DNA from: Clostridia bacterium
GTDB taxonomy: Bacteria; Bacillota_A; Clostridia; TANB77; CAG-508
Length of the DNA stretch: 9,705 nucleotides
Assembly: GCA_017621295.1 (NCBI GenBank)
Contig: JAGATI010000078.1
Location: 1-9,705 of the forward strand
Reading direction: 5' to 3'
Position numbers and translations under genes: made by a program. Under the pieces are notes generated by a model. That model was not told the DNA's origin. It ran no database searches and saw only the letters and a program-made list of their open reading frames with translations. Shown piece by piece: positions 1 to 5,026 of the stretch (position 1 is the first letter of the stretch; each line of letters starts with the position of its first letter).

Positions 1-126
1 ATTTCAAGAGAATATACACATATTGGTATGTTTGAAAAAGAAGAATGTGAAAAAACAATAAAACTTGCACAAGAAAGAGTAGAAAATTATAAAAACGGAA
101 GGAGTGAGATATTTAAGTGCATTTAG
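1..126 (+). CDS. C-terminal end of an unidentified phage protein (5' partial)
   Basis: The frame starting at base 1 is open from the window edge to a TAG at 124-126 and gives the last 41 residues of a protein. The tail is charged and predicted helical (ISREYTHIGMFEKEECEKTI, then a Glu/Lys-rich stretch ending FKCI). It has no motif I recognise, so I assign no function. Its last 10 bases overlap the GTG start of the helicase gene, and the helicase ribosome binding site (AAGGAG at 99-104) lies inside it. That is typical of consecutive genes in one phage operon and supports it being real. The visible part is too short to exclude a chance open frame. Confidence 0.6.
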   Translation: MSREYTHIGMFEKEECEKTIKLAQERVENYKNGRSEIFKCI

Positions 127-1619
127 AATTAAGAGATTACCAAAAGGAATGTTTAGACTTAATTGATAAATTAGAACCAGGATCATATTTAATACAAATG
201 GCAACTGGATGCGGTAAAACAGCAACTTTTACAAATATAAAAAGAAAAGGTCGTGTACTAGTCCTAGCACACAGAGAAGAACTAGTTACACAACCTGTAA
301 AATACTATGACTGTCCAGTAGGAATTGAAATGGCAAATAGCAAATCCCACGGAGAACCAGTCGTAATAGCATCAGTACAAAGTATAATACATAGATTAGA
401 AAAATTCAAGCCCACAGAATTTGATATGATCATAACAGATGAAGCACATCATGCTGCAGCATCTTCTTATAGAAAAATATATGATTATTTTAAACCAAGA
501 TTACATTTAGGATTTACAGCTACACCAAACAGGGGAGATAATGTAAGACTTGATGATATATATCAAGATATCATATTTGAAAGAGATATTAGATGGGCAA
601 TAAAAAATAAGTATTTAACTGATATTTACTGTATGAGGGTGAATATAGGATACGATATATCAAAAGTAGCAAGAAGAATGGGCGACTTTGCTCCAGGAGA
701 ATTAGAAGAAGTAATGAATCAAGAAGTATTGAACAATGCTATTTTAGATGCGTATGAAAAATATGCAAAAGGTCAAACACTTATATTTGCTTGTAGTGTA
801 AAACACGCACAAGCAATAGCAGAAAAAATACCAGGAGCAGTAGCAGTAACTGCAGATACTAAAAATAGAGAAGAATTAATAAAAAAATTTACAAATAGAG
901 AGATACCTGTACTTGTAAATTGTATGATTTTTACTGAAGGAACAGATATGCCTCTTGTTGAAACTGTTATGATAGCAAGACCGACAAGTAATAGTAGTTT
1001 ATATACTCAAATGGTAGGTAGAGGTTTAAGACTTTATCCAGGAAAGGAAAAGCTTACATTAATAGATTTAGTTGGAACAACAGGAAGAGCAAATCTTTGC
1101 ACAGCACCAACTTTAATAGGTATAGATTTAAATGGAGTACCAGCAAACAAACAAGATGAAATACAAGGGGATTTATTTGAATTACCTGATTTAGTAGCAG
1201 AAAAGGCAGACTGCCCATCATCTTGGATAAGAAATATTGAAATAGTAAATATTTGGGCAAAAGAACAACAATATAAAACGCACGGAGTAAATTATTTTAA
1301 AATGCCAAATGGTGATATGGTAGTTAGTATTCCAAAAAGAAAAATAGTAATAAAAGCACAAGATGAATTAGGAAAAACAAATTTTAATGGTAAGAAAATA
1401 AGTATGCAGAAAGCATTTGATGAAGTATATCTTTATTTAAAAGAAAATTATCCTGATCAAGAATATATTTGGAATATAGAAATGATTAAAAAATGGGGTA
1501 AAGTACCAGCAAGTGAAAAGCAAGTTACAATGATTAAAAGATTTATGAAAGATTTTGACACAGAAAACTTAAATAAAATGCAAGCAACACAAATATTAAA
1601 CAGATTATTTTATAAGTAG
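117..1619 (+). CDS. DEAD/DEAH-box superfamily 2 helicase
   Basis: This is an ATP-dependent SF2 helicase or translocase of 500 residues, of the kind (RadD/SSL2-like) found in replication-recombination modules of Gram-positive phages. Seen in the translation: a Q-like LRDYQ near residues 5-9, Walker A ATGCGKT at 29-35, motif Ia LAHREEL near 50-56, Walker B DEAH at 108-111, motif III FTATP at 133-137, and motif VI QMVGRGLR at 298-305. The canonical two-RecA core therefore looks complete and active. Residues from about 340 on have no motif I can name; the end contains ASEKQVTMIKRFM, resembling a small C-terminal helical unit in other phage helicases. The start is GTG at 117, because a TAA lies immediately upstream in frame. 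The site AAGGAG at 99-104 is rather far (12 nt), so initiation may depend on coupling to the upstream gene. The resolvase gene follows after 8 nt, which fits a role in DNA branch processing. Confidence 0.93.
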   Translation: MHLELRDYQKECLDLIDKLEPGSYLIQMATGCGKTATFTNIKRKGRVLVLAHREELVTQPVKYYDCPVGIEMANSKSHGEPVVIASVQSIIHRLEKFKPTEFDMIITDEAHHAAASSYRKIYDYFKPRLHLGFTATPNRGDNVRLDDIYQDIIFERDIRWAIKNKYLTDIYCMRVNIGYDISKVARRMGDFAPGELEEVMNQEVLNNAILDAYEKYAKGQTLIFACSVKHAQAIAEKIPGAVAVTADTKNREELIKKFTNREIPVLVNCMIFTEGTDMPLVETVMIARPTSNSSLYTQMVGRGLRLYPGKEKLTLIDLVGTTGRANLCTAPTLIGIDLNGVPANKQDEIQGDLFELPDLVAEKADCPSSWIRNIEIVNIWAKEQQYKTHGVNYFKMPNGDMVVSIPKRKIVIKAQDELGKTNFNGKKISMQKAFDEVYLYLKENYPDQEYIWNIEMIKKWGKVPASEKQVTMIKRFMKDFDTENLNKMQATQILNRLFYK

Positions 1620-1627
1620 GTGATTAA

Positions 1628-2053
1628 ATGCAAAGAAGAGGTTTTATATTTGAACATCAGATTCAAAAAGTATGTGATTATGTAGAAAAAATTGGTGGAC
1701 ATACACACAAGAATCATCCTGAAAGAACAGTTGATGGCACATACAAAAAAGGAGAGCCTTTTGACTATGAGATATTTCTTCCAAACTATAAAGCTGTATT
1801 TGATGCAAAAGAAAGCAAAACAAGAAAATGGCATATGGTAGATAAAGATATTAGACAATGTAATGAAATGAAAAAGTGTAAGAACGCAGGATTAAAAGCA
1901 TATTTCTTAATTTGTTTTGAAGGTAGAGATGTAAGAATGATAGATGTAGACACAGCGATAGCAACATTAAGAAATGGAAGTAGAACAATATCTGCAGAAG
2001 GTAATCCTAGTTGGGATTTAATTAATTTTTTAGGAGGAAAAACAAATGAATGA
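1628..2053 (+). CDS. recU: RecU-like Holliday junction resolvase
   Basis: The 141-residue product resembles the RecU family of Holliday junction resolvases, which cut four-way junctions as dimers in Gram-positive bacteria and their phages. Seen: an N-terminal RGFIFEHQI with Glu9, then KKGEPFDYEIF (Asp46), then VFDAKES, where Asp59-x-Lys61 forms the PD-(D/E)XK-type catalytic pair, then KDIRQ and a core strand AYFLICF. The order and spacing match the family. At 141 residues it is shorter than cellular RecU (around 200), as is usual for phage versions. The ATG at 1628 has TAGGTGA at 1617-1623, overlapping the helicase stop. Its own stop overlaps the next gene by 8 nt. It is expected to act in the cytoplasm with the upstream helicase on recombination or replication intermediates. 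Substrate specificity is inferred from family only. Confidence 0.85.
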   Translation: MQRRGFIFEHQIQKVCDYVEKIGGHTHKNHPERTVDGTYKKGEPFDYEIFLPNYKAVFDAKESKTRKWHMVDKDIRQCNEMKKCKNAGLKAYFLICFEGRDVRMIDVDTAIATLRNGSRTISAEGNPSWDLINFLGGKTNE

Positions 2054-2567
2054 AAAAGAATATTTAGAAAATAAATGTGGTAAATGTACAAATAGAGAAA
2101 ATACAAAAGATTTATGCAACATAGTAAAAACAATGGATGGTAATTATAGATGTCCAAATGAAAATATAATTGAGTTAAATGAATATATAAAAACTTGTAC
2201 AGGAGAAATTAGAAAAGTTATAAGTGTTGAAGATGAAGAATATCAAGTTTTTAAAATGGACAAGAAATGTTTATTACCAATTTATACGGACAATAATTCT
2301 AAACTAGAATTATTAAATAGTATTGGTGACGATCAGATTATAAAACATAGTAAAGAAATAACAGATTTAATAATGGATGGCGATTTTATAATTTATTCAG
2401 TAACATCAAAAATAATAAGAGCTGGAATAGTAAAAAAATATATGAACAGAGATAATACATATTATTTAGGTGTTGAGGGATATAAGCTAAAACAATTAAA
2501 TATAAAAAAAGTAATAACTAAAAAAGAATTAGAGAAAGTAGGATATGAAGTAAATGCAAGTGTTTAG
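2046..2567 (+). CDS. phage protein with N-terminal four-Cys cluster (putative zinc finger)
   Basis: This is a 173-residue protein without an assignable function. The N-terminus has Cys11-x2-Cys14-x9-Cys24-x11-Cys36, a spacing compatible with a zinc-binding finger. The remainder contains IRKVISVEDEEYQVF, then IIKHSKEITDLIMDGDFI, then IKKVITKKELEKVGYEV. That pattern (IRKI..., later IIKHS...DLI..GD) occurs in a common family of phage hypothetical proteins in Clostridia and Bacilli that look like small beta-rich domains. The gene appears to join a Cys finger to that module. ATG 2046 follows GGAGG near 2033-2037 and overlaps the resolvase stop. Its end overlaps the next gene by 14 nt, so translation is probably coupled. 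A nucleic-acid-binding accessory role is possible but not shown. Confidence 0.78.
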   Translation: MNEKEYLENKCGKCTNRENTKDLCNIVKTMDGNYRCPNENIIELNEYIKTCTGEIRKVISVEDEEYQVFKMDKKCLLPIYTDNNSKLELLNSIGDDQIIKHSKEITDLIMDGDFIIYSVTSKIIRAGIVKKYMNRDNTYYLGVEGYKLKQLNIKKVITKKELEKVGYEVNASV

Positions 2568-2991
2568 ATTTATGAGTAAAGTTGAATTTGAAAAATATAA
2601 AAACAACTTTACTTTGAAAAATAGCAAAAAGCATGAACAAAAAACAAATTCAATAGGATTTTGCTTTTTGAATATAGAAGATTATACACCTGAAGAAGCA
2701 ATGCACTTTTTAAGCGGAATAGTATCATTTGATGTATGTGCTGTATTTGAAACAGAAGAAAAATTACAAAAAACTTATGGTATATATGCAAAACCAATAA
2801 AACCATCAGATAATCCAATGGAAGATTTAATAAAATTATTATGTGGATTTAATGAAAGATTTACTGCAGATGAATATTGTACAACACAATATGATAAGAA
2901 AAAAATGAAATTAATAAAATATAGTGAAGATATTTGGAAGCAATGGAATCCTTCAGAACAACAAGCAAAATTAAAATGGGTGGAGGTGTAA
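2554..2991 (+). CDS. conserved phage protein of unknown function (RFMS...NSIGFCF type)
   Basis: This 145-residue soluble protein begins MQVFRFMSKVEFEKY and contains TNSIGFCFL near residues 31-39, then EEAMHFLSGIVSFDVCAVFE near 48-67. I recognise this arrangement from phage proteins of low-GC Gram-positive hosts that have no established function. An Arg in an early strand (Arg5), a Ser in a middle strand (Ser33) and a later Glu (Glu66) recall the R-S-E layout of ADP-ribosyltransferase-like folds, but this is weak by eye. ATG 2554 is preferred over ATG 2572: it keeps the RFMS segment and has AGGA at 2540-2543 at usable spacing, while the later ATG has no ribosome binding site. It overlaps the preceding gene by 14 nt. 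Confidence 0.78.
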   Translation: MQVFRFMSKVEFEKYKNNFTLKNSKKHEQKTNSIGFCFLNIEDYTPEEAMHFLSGIVSFDVCAVFETEEKLQKTYGIYAKPIKPSDNPMEDLIKLLCGFNERFTADEYCTTQYDKKKMKLIKYSEDIWKQWNPSEQQAKLKWVEV

Positions 2992-2997
2992 TAAGTT

Positions 2998-3213
2998 ATG
3001 TCAGAAAAATTAATTGCAATAAAAGATTATTTAAAATCAAGAGTACAATCAGTTGATACTTGTTTAAACAAATTAGTAGATCCAAGTATAGGAATGATAA
3101 ATGTATCAGGATTAAGTAAGAAAGAAAAAGAAAAAGTTATAAATCAAAGAAATTGTTTATTAGTGCAAAAACATTGTTATAATGAAATTTTGGAATTATT
3201 GGAGGAAAAATAA
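2998..3213 (+). CDS. small helical hypothetical protein
   Basis: This is a 71-residue protein with no recognised family. It is rich in Lys and Glu, with a Gly/Pro break in the middle (VDPSIGMINVSGLS) between two predicted helices, and ends ILELLEEK. This resembles small phage helical-hairpin proteins. No membrane segment or metal motif is seen. It has a good ribosome binding site, GGAGGTG near 2982-2988, inside the end of the upstream gene, with ATG 2998 about 9 nt away. The next gene begins 2 nt after its stop and its own GGAGG lies inside this frame, so it sits inside a continuous operon. Confidence 0.72.
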   Translation: MSEKLIAIKDYLKSRVQSVDTCLNKLVDPSIGMINVSGLSKKEKEKVINQRNCLLVQKHCYNEILELLEEK

Positions 3214-3215
3214 AA

Positions 3216-3725
3216 ATGGAAGAAATGTGGAAAGAAAAAACAAAATTAGATAAAAAGAATAAATTTATGATTACATGGCATATTTTAATGGTGATATTTA
3301 GTATAGTAGTTGCAATAATAGAAAAAGACCTTACATGGGGACTAGTTGCATTATTATGGGTAGATGTAGTAGTGATGGAGTATTGCAATGCTAAAATGCT
3401 AAAAGGAAAAGAAGCAATAATAGATATACAGGAAGATCATATTAAAGTACAGACAGATATTATAAATACTTTATTAACAGAAACAGCAATAGAAGTTGAT
3501 ATAAAAAATATAAAAATACCTAAACATTTTACAAAACCAAATGCAGAGAAATTAAAAGAAAGATTTGATTATTATAAGCAAAACAAAAAATTTAAAAAAC
3601 CTATTATTATTGACAACAATTATACTTTAATAGATGGATATACATCATATTTAATTGCTAAAAATTATAATAAAACTTCAGTTATTGTTCATTTGAGAAG
3701 AAATAAAGGTGATATAGATGGATGA
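3216..3725 (+). CDS. membrane-anchored ParB/sulfiredoxin-fold-like protein
   Basis: This 169-residue protein has two parts. The N-terminal part has two hydrophobic helices (about residues 17-35 and 39-57) separated by a short charged turn, so both ends are probably on the same side of the membrane, most likely the cytoplasmic side. A charged helical linker (about 60-92) leads to a C-terminal domain (about 94-160) resembling the ParB N-terminal fold: IKIPKHFTKP, then KFKKPIIIDNNYTLIDGY, then YLIAKNY. In canonical ParB the box after the glycine reads GERR or GHQR. Here it is GYTSYLIAK, lacking the arginines that bind nucleotide or DNA, so ordinary CTPase activity is doubtful. GGAGG near 3200-3204 precedes ATG 3216. 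The stop overlaps the next ATG. The function is unknown; tethering a ParB-like module to the membrane is the inference. Confidence 0.75.
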   Translation: MEEMWKEKTKLDKKNKFMITWHILMVIFSIVVAIIEKDLTWGLVALLWVDVVVMEYCNAKMLKGKEAIIDIQEDHIKVQTDIINTLLTETAIEVDIKNIKIPKHFTKPNAEKLKERFDYYKQNKKFKKPIIIDNNYTLIDGYTSYLIAKNYNKTSVIVHLRRNKGDIDG

Positions 3726-3882
3726 TAGAAAAACATTAATACAAAAAATAAAAACTTACAAAGGTATGCTGCAGAAGCAAAATAAAATTATTAATGAAAT
3801 GGCAAAAGAAATATATTTAAAAGAACCACTTAAATATAATAATGCTCAAGAAGTAAGAGAACATTATGAAAAAGAGGTGTAA
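3718..3882 (+). CDS. 54-residue coiled-coil-like hypothetical protein
   Basis: This small frame begins with ATG 3718, inside the end of the membrane/ParB-like gene (8-nt overlap), and stops at TAA 3880-3882. It encodes a Lys/Glu/Gln-rich, mostly helical product starting MDDRKTLIQKIKTYKGMLQK and ending REHYEKEV. AAGGTG at about 3706-3711 gives a correctly spaced ribosome binding site. The next gene's binding site (GAGGTG, 3874-3879) is embedded in its last codons and the next start is 3 nt after its stop. It fills an otherwise empty 160-base gap in the operon, which supports it as a real gene. No family or function is recognised. Confidence 0.7.
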   Translation: MDDRKTLIQKIKTYKGMLQKQNKIINEMAKEIYLKEPLKYNNAQEVREHYEKEV

Positions 3883-3885
3883 ATA

Positions 3886-4098
3886 TTGAATAAGAAAGAT
3901 ATAAAAATTGGAGATATACTTTACTGGAATACAACAGGAGCATTTGAAAGTAAAATATCATTAAAATGTGAAGTTATTGATATAGGTAAAAGGTGGATAT
4001 GGGTTCATGTTAAAGGATGTTTAGCTTATAATAACTTATTGCCTGTAAATTTGAGTAAAGAGCCGTTATATAAAGTTACAAACCAAAATAATAAGTAA
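3886..4098 (+). CDS. small beta-rich hypothetical protein (TTG start)
   Basis: This 70-residue protein begins at TTG 3886, supported by GAGGTG at 3874-3879 with 6-nt spacing. The segment KKDIKIGDILYWNTTG followed by CEVIDIGKRWIWVHVKG looks like a small SH3-like or KOW-like beta barrel, as seen in many phage accessory proteins that start with 'GDILYW'-type strands. No catalytic residues are evident and I assign no function. Its stop codon lies inside a perfect inverted repeat (4095-4116), listed separately, which could end or stabilise this message. Confidence 0.72.
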   Translation: MNKKDIKIGDILYWNTTGAFESKISLKCEVIDIGKRWIWVHVKGCLAYNNLLPVNLSKEPLYKVTNQNNK

Positions 4099-4116
4099 GT
4101 AAATTTATTTACTTAC
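4095..4116. repeat. 22-bp inverted repeat across a stop codon
   Basis: The arms GTAAGTAAAT (4095-4104) and ATTTACTTAC (4107-4116) are perfectly complementary around two central Ts. The left arm contains the stop codon of the 3886-4098 gene. It is followed by A-rich rather than T-rich sequence on the + strand, so it does not look like an ordinary intrinsic terminator for the genes here. As RNA it could form a 9-bp stem with a 4-nt loop. As DNA it could be an operator for a dimeric protein. It lies in one of the few intergenic gaps of the upstream operon. Confidence 0.65.
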
Positions 4117-4166
4117 AAAAATAGAAAAACGAACACGAATATCCAAAAGAAAAGGAGGTGTAGCAA

Positions 4167-4331
4167 ATGGCTATAATTAAAGCAATATTTATGTTTTTTA
4201 CAGGACTTTACGCATTGGCTAAAATGGTGGATGGAATGAATAATAAGTATGTAACAAACAAAGATAAAATAGTTAATTTAATAGAAATAGTTGTTAGTGT
4301 ATTACTAACATTTGCTATATTTAAGTTTTAG
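4167..4331 (+). CDS. 54-residue two-helix membrane protein
   Basis: The frame runs from ATG 4167 to TAG 4329-4331. A strong site, AAAGGAGGTG at 4151-4160, lies 6 nt upstream. The product starts MAIIKAIFMFFTGLYALAKM and ends VVSVLLTFAIFKF, giving two hydrophobic helices (about residues 3-20 and 35-52) joined by a polar loop with NNKYVTNKDK. It therefore looks like a small inner-membrane hairpin protein. It has no N-terminal signal cleavage motif. It sits directly before the putative late regulator, whose ribosome binding site begins within its stop codon. Position and topology could suit a holin-like or superinfection-exclusion protein, but it is far from any lysis gene seen here, so the role is open. 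Confidence 0.72.
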   Translation: MAIIKAIFMFFTGLYALAKMVDGMNNKYVTNKDKIVNLIEIVVSVLLTFAIFKF

Positions 4332-4343
4332 GAGGTGCAAAAG

Positions 4344-4769
4344 ATGAAGATACAAGAAGTGTTAGAGAATTATAATGTATATAAAGCTAGAATAAGCATT
4401 GCAGAATCAGACATACAAGATTTAAAAAATGAAATGTATGATTTAAAAACTGCAAAAATGGACGGTATGCCTAAAGCTAAAGGTTACACAAGCTCTAGTC
4501 TAGAAGAAGCTTTTATAAACACTCAAGAAAAGATAGATAAAAAGCAAAGATACATAAACGAACTTACTTTAAAGCTTCAAATTGTAGAAGATTTAGTAAA
4601 AACATTAAAAAAGTATAACCAGGATATAATAGAAATGAGATTTTATGAGAAAATAAGCATAGAAGAAATTGCTACAAGAAAAAATAGAACTTATGGAGCA
4701 ATAACAAAAACAATAGAGAAATCAGTTGAAAAAATGCAAAGAGAATATAACAAAAGCAAAAAAGTATAA
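4344..4769 (+). CDS. ArpU/RinA-like late transcription regulator (sigma-70 region 4-type HTH)
   Basis: The product has 141 residues. The first two thirds are coiled-coil-like, with KMDGMPKAKG near 38-47. The C-terminus carries a helix-turn-helix resembling sigma-70 region 4: IIEMRFYEKISIEEIATRKN then RTYGAITKTIEKSV. This layout matches the ArpU/RinA/DUF1492-type phage regulators that lie just before the terminase genes in Gram-positive phages and switch on late transcription. A GTG at 4335 is in frame, but it is part of the ribosome binding site TAGGAGGTG (4329-4337). ATG 4344, 6 nt after that site, is the better start. The extended -10 promoter 50 nt beyond its stop is the obvious candidate target. 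The promoter-protein link is inference. Confidence 0.83.
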   Translation: MKIQEVLENYNVYKARISIAESDIQDLKNEMYDLKTAKMDGMPKAKGYTSSSLEEAFINTQEKIDKKQRYINELTLKLQIVEDLVKTLKKYNQDIIEMRFYEKISIEEIATRKNRTYGAITKTIEKSVEKMQREYNKSKKV

Positions 4770-4821
4770 AAAATTTCCAAAAAAATTATAAACTTTTTCT
4801 CTATTTTTTAAAAAAATAAAG

Positions 4822-4830
4822 TGTTATAAT
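4822..4830 (+). promoter_or_regulatory. extended -10 promoter, putative late promoter
   Basis: TGTTATAAT is a perfect TGnTATAAT extended -10 box. A second TATAAT follows immediately at 4831-4836. The -35 position about 17 nt upstream (near 4802-4807) reads TATTTT and does not match TTGACA. This is typical of extended -10 promoters and of promoters needing an activator. Transcription would start near 4837. The A/T tract just upstream could act as an UP element or a bend. The regulator encoded immediately upstream is a plausible activator. Confidence 0.6.
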
Positions 4831-4860
4831 TATAATTGAGATTAATGTAAATACCTTTTT

Positions 4861-4877
4861 GAATCACATAATGATTC
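4861..4877 (+). repeat. 6-bp inverted repeat in the leader
   Basis: GAATCA (4861-4866) and TGATTC (4872-4877) are perfect complements around the 5-nt loop CATAA. In the leader RNA this would form a small hairpin about 14 nt before the terminator stem. It could be a protein- or polymerase-recognition hairpin in an antitermination leader, or an operator in DNA. It is short enough to be chance in AT-rich sequence. Confidence 0.4.
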
Positions 4878-4891
4878 TCCTTTTATAAATG

Positions 4892-4925
4892 GTCGCCGAT
4901 ATAAATGTCGGTGACTTATTTTTTT
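4892..4925 (+). terminator. intrinsic terminator upstream of the tRNA
   Basis: GTCGCCGATA (4892-4901) pairs with TGTCGGTGAC (4906-4915) around the loop TAAA, giving a 10-bp stem with two G-U wobbles. It is followed by TTA and seven Ts (4919-4925). It is by far the most GC-rich hairpin in the intergenic DNA of the window. It lies about 55 nt downstream of the predicted start at 4837 and 5 nt before the tRNA, so downstream expression from that promoter requires readthrough. Confidence 0.8.
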
Positions 4926-4929
4926 ATAT

Positions 4930-5003
4930 TGCGGAGATGGTGCAATGGAAGCACGATGGGGTCATAGCCCATAGACGAGGTTCGAATCCTATGTCCGCAA
5001 CCA
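4930..5003 (+). tRNA. tRNA with CAT anticodon (Met, initiator-like features)
   Basis: A cloverleaf can be drawn with a D arm GTGC/GCAC (4940-4943, 4951-4954) around a short AATGGAA loop. The anticodon arm is ATGGG/CCCAT (4956-4960, 4968-4972) with loop GTCATAG, giving anticodon CAT at 4963-4965. The T loop is TTCGAAT (4981-4987), and the encoded CCA is at 5001-5003. The acceptor pairs GCGGA (4931-4935) with TCCGC (4994-4998), and T4930 can pair A4999. Irregularities: a G-G clash (4936/4993), only three clean T-stem pairs, and one extra base between acceptor and D stem. Three consecutive G-C pairs next to the anticodon loop are an initiator hallmark, whereas T11-A24 is elongator-like. The CAT anticodon could also be tRNA-Ile if lysidine-modified. 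It may be functional or decaying. Confidence 0.75.
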
Positions 5004-5026
5004 ATAATTACAAATGAGGTATGCCT

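Larger units (their letters stand above)
4770..4929 (+). other. intergenic late-control region (A/T tracts, promoter, leader, hairpins)
   Basis: No gene is supported in these 160 bases. They begin with an imperfect inverted repeat, AAAAAGT (4759-4765) against ACTTTTT (4792-4798), which could be a weak AU-rich hairpin after the regulator gene or an operator. Next comes a TTTTTTAAAAAA tract at about 4804-4815 lying where a -35 or UP element would be. Then follow the extended -10 promoter, a 6-bp hairpin and an intrinsic terminator, each listed separately. The T-tract runs almost into the tRNA gene. Confidence 0.65.

Noticed and set aside
4..225. Reverse-strand frame rich in Phe, Leu and Ile at the window start
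   Set aside because: It lies antisense to the upstream gene tail and the helicase start, has no ribosome binding site, and its Phe/Leu/Ile composition is what AT-rich antisense gives. The same applies to the other long reverse-strand frames in the window (for example 1786-2157, 5303-5659, 8995-9273).
3216..3725. Membrane/ParB-like gene as two genes joined by a sequencing error
   Set aside because: The frame is continuous, codon use is even through the linker, and there is no internal ribosome binding site with a start codon before the ParB-like part.
4335..4343. GTG start 9 bases upstream of the regulator ATG
   Set aside because: The GTG is part of the ribosome binding site GGAGGTG that serves ATG 4344, so it cannot be both site and start.
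4759..4798. AU-rich hairpin AAAAAGT/ACTTTTT after the regulator gene as a terminator
   Set aside because: The stem is only A/T-rich, the loop is long, and repeats of this quality are common in such AT-rich DNA. It is mentioned only as part of the intergenic region.
4843..4890. Reverse-strand AAAAGGAG followed by ATG about 7 nt later, looking like a start site
   Set aside because: The ATG is followed immediately by TGA, so it encodes one residue only. No longer frame follows.
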